A stretch of DNA of 64,000 nucleotides, from assembly GCF_035222375.1 (NCBI RefSeq), contig NC_085890.1, positions 186,001 to 250,000 on the forward strand. The letters are read 5' to 3'. Every line of letters starts with the position of its first letter. Position 1 is the first letter of the stretch. The notes under the pieces are model-generated. The model did no database searches. It saw only the letters and a program-made list of their open reading frames with translations, and was not told the DNA's origin. The translations under genes were made by a program, and so were the position numbers. This document shows, one piece after another, positions 55,090 through 64,000 of this stretch. The stretch is from Podospora pseudocomata (Eukaryota > Ascomycota > Sordariomycetes > Sordariales > Podosporaceae).

Positions 55090-56943
55090 ACGTGATCCAC
55101 CATCGAGCGGGACACCCCATCGACCGGGACACTTTTCCAGACCACAACCACAACAAACTCTAAAATCCCATAAAACACTAATCAAATCAATTGCAGCTAC
55201 TCAGCATCACTTGAAGCATCTGTTTCCCCAGCCTCTGGGCATGTCCTTGCATTGTGGCCAGTCTTGCGGCAGATGCCACAGTGCCGCGAACCCATCCGAC
55301 GCCTCTTTGACGACCCTTCATTTCCGCTTTCGACGCGTCCTTCCGCTTCAACTACGCCCTTCTCTGCCATTATATCCCTAGCCTGGCTTCCATTAATGGC
55401 CCTCCATCTTGGAGACGCGTCCGTTTGGCCCTCCGGCGCTTGGAAAGTGCTTCGTTGGCCTCCTGAAGTGTCCGTACCTCGGCTTGTAAAAGGGTCACCT
55501 GATGGGAAAATACCTGCATTCCTTTCGAAAGCTGATCAACAGCAGCTAAAATCGGAGTCGGAGAGCTCGACTGATGTCTTGCAATCCGAGCTTCAATAAG
55601 GGTAGACTGCGAGAGGGCTTCGTTGGTAGTCTTGGGCGTCTTAAAGGCCCAAGGTGTTGGTGGCCCATCAGGGGTCCCAGGGGGGATTGGTGTCCGCAAC
55701 TTGACATCTAGCTTCGAAAGGACGGCCTGCGGGTCGTAGGGGATAAGTCAGACCCCGAAACCCCCGAGAACGTTTTCTTGGGTGAAAGTCCGGCTGAAGG
55801 CGGCTTTGAACGCAAGGAAGAACTCGGGCTTCGTGATATGCGTGATCCGGGCTTTGATGAAGTGCTCGATTTCAGCACCGTACATCTTCTTTAGGACGCT
55901 ATAACAACCCACATCGAGAGGCTGGGTAAGATGCGAGGAATGGGAAGGCAGACAAATGGTGACAATGTTATTCTCCTTGCAATAGTCCTCGAATTCGGCG
56001 TTAACATGGCTCTCATGGCCGTCGAGCACCAGCATCCGATATACCCCTCCGACGGTGTTTAGTGTGCTCATCAAAATGCTGCAGCCATTCCAGAGCAGTC
56101 TTATTATCTGTCCATCCGTTGGTTGTTGTTGCGACGGCCCAGTCGTCAGGTATCTGATGTTCGGAGTACCAGCTGGCGAGGTGGAAACGGCCCTTCACCA
56201 CCAAGAAAGGCGGCACCACATACCCGTCGCCAGCAATAGTGCAAATCGCTGTCGCCCATTCTCGATTGCCCGGCTGAATAGCCTTTGGTTTGCCGACCCG
56301 ATCGGGGCGCGTGACCACCATCCCTGGCCGTATCATGCCCATCATAAAGCCCGTCTCGTCGAAGTTGTAGAAGTCGCAGTCGAGGATGCCGTATTTCGCA
56401 CGCATGTTGGCAACCAGTCGGAACCATGGCTCGATAATTGCAGGATCTTCACAGAGGCCTCTTTGATAGTCATAGACGCGATTAAAACGCGTCTTTAACT
56501 CTGGACGTCGGGTAACGAAGCGGTCTGGCCAGTTCTTTCCGACCTGTCGCGCACCGCGTTTCCGAAGCAGGAGATTGGCCATATCACCCACGTCGACAAT
56601 CCGGGGCGAAAACCCTCGCGAATCTCGGTCGAGTACATATTGAACAATCACCTCCTCTTCTATCGTAGTCAAATTCGAACGTGCGTTGTAACTGTCGAAC
56701 TTCGCAACTCGGCCCTTCATTCTCGCAGCAATTGTGGACTTGGGCACGTTGTATATTTCTGCGGCGCGTCGGATGCTCAAGCGCGGTGTTGATCGAATCG
56801 CATTGATCGCTAAAAGGACTCGATTTTCTGGCAAGCTGTCGGACATTGTTGTGATAGAGAAAACGCGAATTGAAGTTGGGTGGTTATAGTGGGAGAAAAA
56901 GTGTCCCGGTCGATGGGGTGTCCCGCTCGATGGTGGATCACGT
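55090..56943 (-). mobile_element. Full-length pogo/Fot1-like transposon (copy D2, 1854 bp)
   Basis: TA is duplicated at 55088-55089 and 56944-56945. The terminal inverted repeats are perfect for 47 bp: ACGTGATCCAC plus CATCGAGCGGGACACCC and CATCGACCGGGACACTT at both ends. It is nearly identical to copy D, inverted relative to it, and has the matched ends that copy D lacks. Confidence 0.93.
55197..56846 (-). pseudogene. Frameshifted DD35D transposase of copy D2
   Basis: ATG 56846 opens a 277-codon frame identical to that of copy D over almost its whole length (one Ser to Pro change seen). A 2-bp deletion near 56045 ends it just before the second catalytic Asp. The remainder continues in another frame with LDGHESH and QPLDVGC, then small indels near 55745-55770, then the coiled coil and the knuckle CGICRKTGHNARTC ending at TAG 55197. 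Its lesions differ from those of copy D, so the two copies were inactivated independently. Confidence 0.88.
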
Positions 56944-56945
56944 TA

Positions 56946-59900
56946 TATATTTACTTTAAGTTTATTATAAATAAGGTAAAAGTTATTTTATTATTATTAT
57001 ATTTAAGAATACTAAAATAAAAGGCGTTTCGGCCTGACGTTTCTTGCGGAAGACTCCGTTACACTAAGTATTACCTTTTAATATTCTATCGTATATATTA
57101 AAAAGCTCGAGGGCCGGACCTAATAAATCGAGAAATAAATTATTACGATTTACCCGGGCTTTAAGCAGGTAATTAATTTTCTAATACCGGAACGTTATAG
57201 CGGTAGTGAAGGCAATTTTAAATGATTGTTAATTTAACTCAAATCCTATTTTTATTATTATTAAAAATATTTAATATCGAAGAGTTTAAAGTATTATTAT
57301 ATTTAATATCGAAGAGTTTAAAGATCTATTTGGAATTTTTTAATTTAGGAAAAATTTATCTATATAGTTCAAACTTTTCCTACATAACTGTTACGAGTTC
57401 TTAGTTACAAATCCTAAAAATTTTATTACTAGATATTTCCAGAATTACGGTAAGTTTAAAATTATGTTTAAGAAAGATTTGAAAACTATAATAAAATAAA
57501 ATATACGTAAAAGAAATTCGTAGGTTTACGTTAAATACGCCTAGGAGCCGAATACGCGGCTAGAATTAAAGTCCACAATTTACGTAAAGAAATTAATAAT
57601 AAGAAGTTAGTATACCTTTTTTATAACGGCCTTGAAAAGAACAGTAATGAATAAGTTTTATAAATAAATAAAACTTATTACTTTAGACAAACATATCGCT
57701 ATAGTTATATATAGATCGACAATCAATAATTTTAACGTTATATAGAAGGGAAAGGTAACGAATGGGATTATTACGGTATAACCGTGTTAACAACAGACAT
57801 AAAAGGTAATATCTAAATATTCTATTATTCCGGTATTATTCCGTAGAACTTATAAAGGTCGATACTATATAATATTACAAACTATAGAGCTGAAATTCAT
57901 GTAAAGATAACTTGAAATATCTTAAATATACAAAATAAAATGCTTGAAAGGACTATAAAGTCTTTAGGTAATTCAAAAAAAGAAAGGCTACTATAATAAT
58001 TATATTCAAAAGTATAAGGATATACAAATCGTAATTGTTAATTACGGGGAAAAAAGTAATAGCTTTTGAAAAAAAAACCGTGTATTAATCAGTATATAGG
58101 AAGAGTAATGGTTTTAAGAATTAAAGAAAGGTTTAAAACTGTTCAAGGCGAGACATCGAAAAGTAAATATATAATTCCGAAAATTATAAGAATAATTAGT
58201 TTGAACGGTTATACAAATTGCAAAATATATTTATCTTGTATTGTACGAAAAACCTATAAAGTTAAATACGTTCAGGAAAAGGTTGTATGTGTATAAAGAT
58301 ATAGTATTATAGCGGACGTATAAAATAAAGAAGTTTATATTTAAAAGTTAAAAAGACTTTTTCTTAAAAGAATTGTTAATAGAAAACCTATATATAAGCA
58401 TAGTTAAATACCTTTATATATATAGTATATACCTTTCTAAGAAGATACAGTATAGTTTTGTGTTGAATATCTAAAATATTGAAAGAATTGTTTACTCTTA
58501 ATATGCTATATGTCAGTATACGCAGTATTATTAAAGTAAAGCCTTTTACGGTTTCTAAATGGTAAACTACACGGGTAGGAACGGAAACTTTGAACCAGTT
58601 ATTTAAACGAAAATTAAGTAGTGTTAATAACAGGAGGAGTTTAACGATTATTTTCAATAGAAAATATAAGACCTAACTGAGTTAATGGGTAGGTTTAAAC
58701 TATATGAATTATGTTTAAATATATAAACTATATTTAAAATGTATAATATATTAAGAACACTGTGATATCGGAAATATTAAATATATTTTAATGTATTATG
58801 AGAATTTTACCTGTATATTTTACTTATGGATAAAATCATATACAGTTATAAAATTTTAATTAAAACCGAGGCGAGAAAAACAGTTAAACAATAAAAATGT
58901 AATCGGAAAATAGTTTAATATAACATATAGAGCGGAAGGTAATGAGGTGTTTAACGGTAATACTTATAAAAAATAAGCTACCGTCATTTGGTAAAACCGT
59001 TGCCCTTTGACATATTTTAAATAATACCAAAGTAAAAATATAAAATAATAATTTTATATTGATTAGTTAGGTCGTCATTATATAAGAAAAAATAACAAAG
59101 ATAAACAACTTCAAATTATAACCTGTTAAACCTTTGTTCGGCGGTAATATTAGTAAGGAATAATATAAAACCACACTTGATTTTGCTATAAATCGTATAT
59201 CACATTGGAATATTATTGGAAAAAGAAAAATAGGTTATTATAAAGAGAAGATTTTAATGTAAATTTCCATTGAAAAAGTATTACGATCGATGTGAAAATG
59301 ATTTTGATTATTCCATATTTTAAATATAGGGTATTTTTAAAAAGAAAAGTGTAGTTAATTATAATATAAGACTTATCATTTAAATATTAATTAGAAGGAT
59401 CGTAATCACTCACGATGAAAACATTGAAGATATATAAATAATAATGAGGGATTAAATATTTATAAAATAATGTATGGGATAAATACCCTTTATAATACTA
59501 CAGCAAAAACTACAAAAAATGAAGAAAACAGAAAGGGCACTAATGAATACCGGAGATACTTAGCCTTTATAATTAAGTATTAGGAGGAACTACTAAAACG
59601 AAAACTAGCAAATTATAATAGTAAGTTAAAAGAAGGAGTTAAATTATAGTTATTTAAAGTTCACTATATGAACGATAAGTAAAATAATTAATTATAGAAA
59701 TATTTCAATAAAAGCTTTTTTAAAAAGAATTGAAAGAGTGCATATTACTAATAAAGCACCCCGTTTTTCCGCACTGAAAGGAAACAGTGATTTACGATTA
59801 TATATATATTACCATTAGTGAAAGAACGAAATAATGAAAAATAATTATTTATTAGTATTAACATTTAGATTATGGAGTTAACTAATAAAATTATAATGGC

Positions 59901-61217
59901 TGATATCATTAATTATAGTAGTCGTGTATATCTATATATAAATTCAAGAAAAAAGTAAAAGAATAGTGTTCGTATACTTTATGATTAGTTTAATCATTTC
60001 GTAATATTATTGATCCTTTTTAATATACTTACGATATTTAAATCCCTCGTCAACTATACTATTTGAAAGTATTTCAGAAAAATAGAAATATATTATTTCG
60101 ACGATGATTCCATGTACTTATATGCTTTAGAAAAGTATAAGCTTTGGGTACGAAAGTTATATTATATAAGACCAGACTTTTGGTAAAGCAAGACAAAAAT
60201 GAGCCTTGTATATAAAAATTCATATACTTAGCATATTTAATATTATTAAGTAAGGTTTATAAAAAGCTTAAAAAAGTACGGTTATGAAGAGTTGATTATA
60301 CTATAATTGTGAATATATATTAGGGAGTTTTGAAAGTGTATAAACTTTTTGTATCGGAGGTAGGTAGGTACTATATACTTATTTAATTGTTTAATTTAAA
60401 AAATATAGAGTTTTAGTATAGGTAAGAAAAAGGGCATGTATTCCAGGACCTAAAAAAAGCTATAGTAATGATATCTGGTATTTAGATTATTAATAAACCC
60501 TAATCGACCGTTCAATGTCGAAATAAATATAGTAAACTATATAATTAAGGATAACTCAGTTAGAAAACGAGGACGTAAAGTTAAATCCGGTAATTTTCTT
60601 GGATGAAATTCGAGGGGGCTTATTAAATAGGTTATTTACTGATATTGAAACGTTCGAATAATATAGGCTATATTTTTAATAGTATTAAATATACAATATA
60701 GGTTTACACAGATTGTAATAATTTATAATGGGTTATTATGATAATGATTTTTAATACGAGCAAAAAAAAGTAATTAAAGCTTCTATTAATATTTAATTTC
60801 TAAATTAATTAAAAACATGCATTAGAAAATTTTGAGGTAAATATATATAACCGGGAGAACCAAATATGATTAAGATATACTTAACAATTATTACTATCTT
60901 GTTGAAAAAAATACCGGAGGATACTTTCAAACTTTTACTTTATTCATAAATAACATATTACGTAATATATTATAGATAAATATCATTCAATAAATATTAA
61001 GGGAAGGTTAAAAGCGATATTAACAAATAATATGAATATGAAAAGGTGAAACTATACAATATTTCAAACGAAAGTTAGGGACGATTATAATATACGAACC
61101 GGGCTTACGTAAAGCTAGGTACTAAAATAATATTAGCGAATGAAAATTTACGAATTACAGTTCTAAGGGTAAATAAATATCATTAACATTACAAAAGAAA
61201 TTAAATAATATTATTAT
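56946..61217. other. AT-rich RIP-type desert
   Basis: About 4.3 kb of AT-rich sequence, the longest uninterrupted stretch. Residual CpG-poor, TpA-rich composition fits RIP decay of an older repeat. Short frames (57222-57404, 58066-58296, 58388-58657) carry no motif. A 25-bp repeat occurs twice near 57267-57323. No gene can be supported. Confidence 0.6.
57267..57323 (+). repeat. 25-bp direct repeat, period 32
   Basis: A 25-base sequence beginning ATATTTAATATCG and ending TTTAAAG lies at 57267-57291 and again at 57299-57323. It is a local duplication in the AT-rich block. Confidence 0.9.
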
Positions 61218-61219
61218 TA

Positions 61220-62513
61220 ACGTGGATTATAAGCGAAAGCGCCACGCAATTGATCCACACGTAACATCTCCCTTCTTCATCCTCCTTCTCTACAACTGAA
61301 CATGCCTCAAAAAAACGATGAAAGTAGCATAATCTTGGCCCTCGAAGCGATGAAGAATGACCCGAAACTAAGGCTAAGAGCTGCAGCAAAGATCTATTCT
61401 GTCGATCATCGGAAGCTGGGTCGCCGCAAGCAGGGTCAGCCATCACGCCGCGATATTTCAGCCAACTCGCGGAAGCTGACTACTCTAGAAGAGTCTGTTA
61501 TTATTCAATATATTATCGACCTAGATTTGAAAGGATTTCCTCCTCGCTTGTCTGGTGTGGAAGATATGGCCAACCGATTGCTTGCCGAACGCGATGCGGG
61601 ACGCGTCGGCGCGCTCTGGGCGCACAACTTTGTTAAACGGCAACCAGAACTCACTACGCGTTTTAATCGGAAGTACGACTACCAAAGGGCCCTATGCGAA
61701 GATCCAGAGGTTATTGGCGGCTGGTTTACACTTGTACGGAACACAATTGCGAAGTATGGTATTCTGGAGGTGGACATCTCCAACTTTGATGAGACGGGGT
61801 TTATGATGGGCATTATCTCAACTGCAATGGTTGTTACAAGTTCCGAACGACATGGCAGGGCCAAATCAAAGCAGCCTGGTAATCGTGAATGGGTAACTGT
61901 GATTTTGGGTGTCAATGCGACTGGCTGGGCGATCCCACCATTCACCATTGTCAAGGGGAAATATCACCTCTCCTCTTGGTACGAGAACAGCTCATTTCCC
62001 AAAGATTGGGTTATTGCGACATCTGAAAATGGGTGGACTACCAACGAGAGAGGTCTAGAATGGATTCAGCACTTCGACAAGCATACTAAGGCTCGAACAA
62101 CTGGGGCTTATCGCCTCCTTATCCTCGACGGCCACGAAAGCCACCACTCGACTGACTTCGAACTTTACTGCAAAGAGAACAATATTATTACTCTCTGCAT
62201 GCCTTCCCACTCATCTCATATCCTCCAGCCACTCGATATTGGGTGCTTTAGCCCACTGAAAACGGCATACGGCAAGCAGATTGAGGAGATGATGCGGGCA
62301 TGTATAACCCATATCACCAAAGAGGAGTTCTTTCCTGCGTTTTTCGCAGCCCACCAGGCAGCGATAACGCGCGACAACATTCAAGGAGGCTTCAGAGGTG
62401 CCGGACTTGTTCCTTTTGACTCCGAAAAAGTGATTTCACAACTCGATATCCCGGCTTAAAACGCCAACGCCCTCGAACTCTCGGCCTGGCAGTGCCCACA
62501 CCTGGGTCTCTAA
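61220..62513 (+). mobile_element. Pogo/Fot1-like transposon interrupted by a retrotransposon (copy F, left part)
   Basis: TA at 61218-61219 precedes the left end ACGTGGATTAT plus AAGCGAAAGCGCCACGC. The sequence matches copy C closely to 62513 and then stops at an LTR. In copy C the same point continues into the coiled-coil region, so the right part of this copy should lie beyond the window, after the far LTR. TCTAA just before the LTR is the likely target duplication of that insertion. Confidence 0.9.
61302..62459 (+). CDS. DD35D pogo/Fot1-like transposase, catalytic part intact
   Basis: A 385-codon uninterrupted frame starts MPQKNDESSIILALEAM. It holds the psq helix-turn-helix (LRLRAAAKIYSVDHRKLGRR), the CENP-B/Tc5 helix-turn-helix (LTTLEESVIIQYIIDLD through ELTTRFNRKYDY), and a DDE_1-type catalytic domain with SNFDETGF, LDGHESHHS and LQPLDIGCF, the last two Asp separated by 35 residues. 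One inserted C near 62450 (ATATCCCGG against ATATCCGG in copy C) makes it end at DIPA. The coiled coil and zinc knuckle are therefore missing, and the gene is further broken downstream by the LTR insertion. This is the best-preserved catalytic domain in the window. Confidence 0.88.
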   Translation: MPQKNDESSIILALEAMKNDPKLRLRAAAKIYSVDHRKLGRRKQGQPSRRDISANSRKLTTLEESVIIQYIIDLDLKGFPPRLSGVEDMANRLLAERDAGRVGALWAHNFVKRQPELTTRFNRKYDYQRALCEDPEVIGGWFTLVRNTIAKYGILEVDISNFDETGFMMGIISTAMVVTSSERHGRAKSKQPGNREWVTVILGVNATGWAIPPFTIVKGKYHLSSWYENSSFPKDWVIATSENGWTTNERGLEWIQHFDKHTKARTTGAYRLLILDGHESHHSTDFELYCKENNIITLCMPSHSSHILQPLDIGCFSPLKTAYGKQIEEMMRACITHITKEEFFPAFFAAHQAAITRDNIQGGFRGAGLVPFDSEKVISQLDIPA

Positions 62514-62751
62514 TGTAACAGGCTGAGCCTGGCATGGACCTCGGCAACCCTCGGCCCTGGTGAAGCTATTCCCAGAACGCACAGACCACTACTCCAGAAC
62601 CTTCTATCACCGCGCACTGGCCAACACCCTCAGCCATACCAGAGGCTCATGTCGACAAACCTTCTATTCCCCTTTTCCTTTTCTTCTTCAAGTTCGGTGT
62701 ACTCGTAGAGTCGTCACCAGATAGTTGTAATACACTCCTGGAACCGTTACA
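62514..62751 (+). mobile_element. 5' LTR of a gypsy-type retrotransposon (238 bp)
   Basis: It begins TGTAACAGGC and ends CCGTTACA, so TGTAAC and GTTACA form the inverted terminal repeat expected of an LTR. It interrupts the transposase of copy F directly after TCTAA. A clear tRNA primer-binding site starting TGG is not seen right after it, so the priming mode is unknown. The 3' LTR lies outside the window. Confidence 0.8.
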
Positions 62752-62880
62752 TTACACAGAACTTTCACCTCGCGGAAAACAGTTGGAAGAGCCTCAGCGC
62801 AGACCCAACTAGCGGAATTCGGCGCATTGAGTACGTGCGTGAATTCAACAGTAGTGACCTCGGCACGAGGGCCAGGGACA

Positions 62881-64000
62881 ATGACGCAGGAGGACACCAT
62901 GGCGGCGCAAGCCGAGACCTCCATGCTGATGCAGACGATGCGTCAGTTAGCGGAACAGATTGCTGCTCTTCGACAGGAAGGGCAGCAGGCGAACGAAGCA
63001 AACCAAGCGCAAATCCGAACCCTTCAGGATACCATCGCATCTATGCAGGGGAGAACGATCTACTTCGGGTGTCTCGACCCTCACACCAGCGACGAGCGTA
63101 GGCACTGCACCGGTGGTACATTCGCCAACGATACCAGATGCGAACGAATATTCGAAGAGAAAGAAGCCGACACTTCCTGACCCTCCCGCTTTAACGGACT
63201 TAGGAAGAGGTTCCGCACATGGGAATTGGAGATGAGGAGTAAGCTCCGAGTCGATGGTTCGGCGATCGGCTCCCCGACCGATCAGTTCGCATATATATAC
63301 GCCCGCTTAGAGGAAACACCTCAAGCCATGGCCGCCGCTTTCTTTAAAAGAGGTGGCCCAGATGGAACTTCGAACCCTGAGCACTTTCTCGTTTACCTCG
63401 CGACCTGTTACGGCGATCCTAACATCGAACAACGAGCTCTCGGCAGGTTGGAATCAATGGCTCAAGGGGAAAAGGAGAGTTTCGCTTCCTTTCTTCCAAA
63501 GTTCGAAAAAGAGCTAGCAGACAGCGGAGGTGCCGAATGGAGCGACGTCGTGAAGATCAACTACCTCAAACGGACCATTAACAGGGAGATGAGGACCGCC
63601 CTGGCGAGCCAGTTGAACTTACCTAAGGATTATCCCGAGTTCGTCAACAACCTACATCACTTGGGCGCTAATCTCGACGAGCTGCGCTTTTATACGCGGA
63701 AACCGAAACCAGGTCACGCTCTTCAACCCCTGATTCTAAAGCACCAGAACCGAAGCACCGACCAGTCACCACCACTGCAACGGTAGACGAGATGGATTGG
63801 GAGCCTACGAAGATTAGCCAGGCTGTCCACAGAGCTAACAAGGAGCTGGAGGAAAGCGCGCAAAATGGGTTAATCAGAGCGAGATCGACCGCCGGAGAAG
63901 CGAAGGGCGCTGCTTAAGATGCGGGGAGAACAGGGTGCAAAATAAGCAAGTGTCCTCTTTTTGCCTGCAAGACGTCCGCGCCAGGACAACGAGACCGGGA
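62881..64000 (+). pseudogene. Frameshifted gag of the LTR retrotransposon, incomplete
   Basis: ATG 62881 starts MTQEDTMAAQAE and leads into a coiled coil (TMRQLAEQIAALRQEG). The frame then shifts near 63050 into SVGTAPVVHSP and SKRKKPTLPDPP, and shifts back near 63205. From there the retrotransposon gag domain reads MRSKLRVDG, then AYIYARLEE, FLVYLATCYGDPN, GRLESMAQGEKESFASFLPK and LKRTINREMRTALAS. A CCHC-like knuckle (RCLRCGEN) appears near 63909-63933 in yet another frame. At least three frameshifts are needed, so this is a dead gag. Pol would lie beyond the window. Confidence 0.8.

Noticed and set aside
57222-58657. Lys/Ile/Tyr-rich frames in the AT-rich block
   Set aside because: They are expected from AT-rich composition and contain no motif of reverse transcriptase, integrase or other families.
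40001-62513. A single large inverted repeat or palindrome formed by the C/F and D/D2 pairs
   Set aside because: The two pairs have different centres and unrelated sequence lies between the paired copies, so independent insertions explain the layout better.

Overview
The window is nuclear DNA of a filamentous ascomycete, most likely a Sordariomycete and probably Sordariales. The evidence is short 50-100 bp introns with GTRNGT donors and CTRAC branch sites, gene content typical of that group (striatin, Zn2Cys6 regulator, DUF1996 secreted protein, Mre11, XPA/Rad14), and a long AT-rich block full of pogo/Fot1-type transposons that looks like repeat-induced point mutation (RIP) territory. The species cannot be named from the sequence alone.

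Bases 1 to about 33,700 are an ordinary gene-rich segment with twelve confident genes plus one uncharacterised small ORF. In order: an RRM plus R3H RNA-binding protein (+, Pin4/Cip-like), a Met22/Hal2-type bisphosphate nucleotidase (+), a secreted DUF1996 protein (+), striatin of the STRIPAK complex (-), XPA/Rad14 (-), Pho88/Snd3 (-), a Pof1-like nicotinamide-nucleotide adenylyltransferase (-), APC10/Doc1 (-), Mre11 (+), TAF10 (+), mitochondrial ribosomal protein uS19m (-), a Zn2Cys6 transcription factor (+), and an ER-retained PDI-like protein (-). Exon structures were rebuilt by hand from splice signals, and every multi-exon model keeps a consistent reading phase. The genes are independent housekeeping or regulatory functions; they do not form a cluster with one shared job. 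APC10 and Mre11 are divergent and share a promoter region of about 1.15 kb.

At about 33.8 kb, only about 150 bp upstream of the PDI-like start codon, composition changes sharply to AT-rich, TpA-rich DNA that continues almost to the right edge. Nine pogo/Fot1-like DNA transposons sit in it, most delimited here to the base by TA target duplications: four internally deleted copies of about 1.13-1.2 kb (34141, 35891, 46091, 47906) and five copies that are full-length or were so before truncation, 1.82-1.86 kb (40001, 42031, 52296, 55090, and 61220, which is cut by a retrotransposon). Two sequence pairs (40001/61220 and 42031/55090) are nearly identical and inverted, so they moved after the surrounding DNA decayed. 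Two small solo LTRs and unidentified GC-richer relics are also present. At 62,514 an LTR retrotransposon starts inside the last DNA transposon and runs off the window with a frameshifted gag.

The most unusual structure is at the transposon ends. Most elements begin with an 11-bp cap starting ACGT and then carry two tandem 17-bp units. The unit sequence differs between elements, is usually copied within an end and at both ends, but is mismatched between the ends in three elements. This looks like a set of diversified, possibly co-evolving transposase-binding iterons with end swapping.
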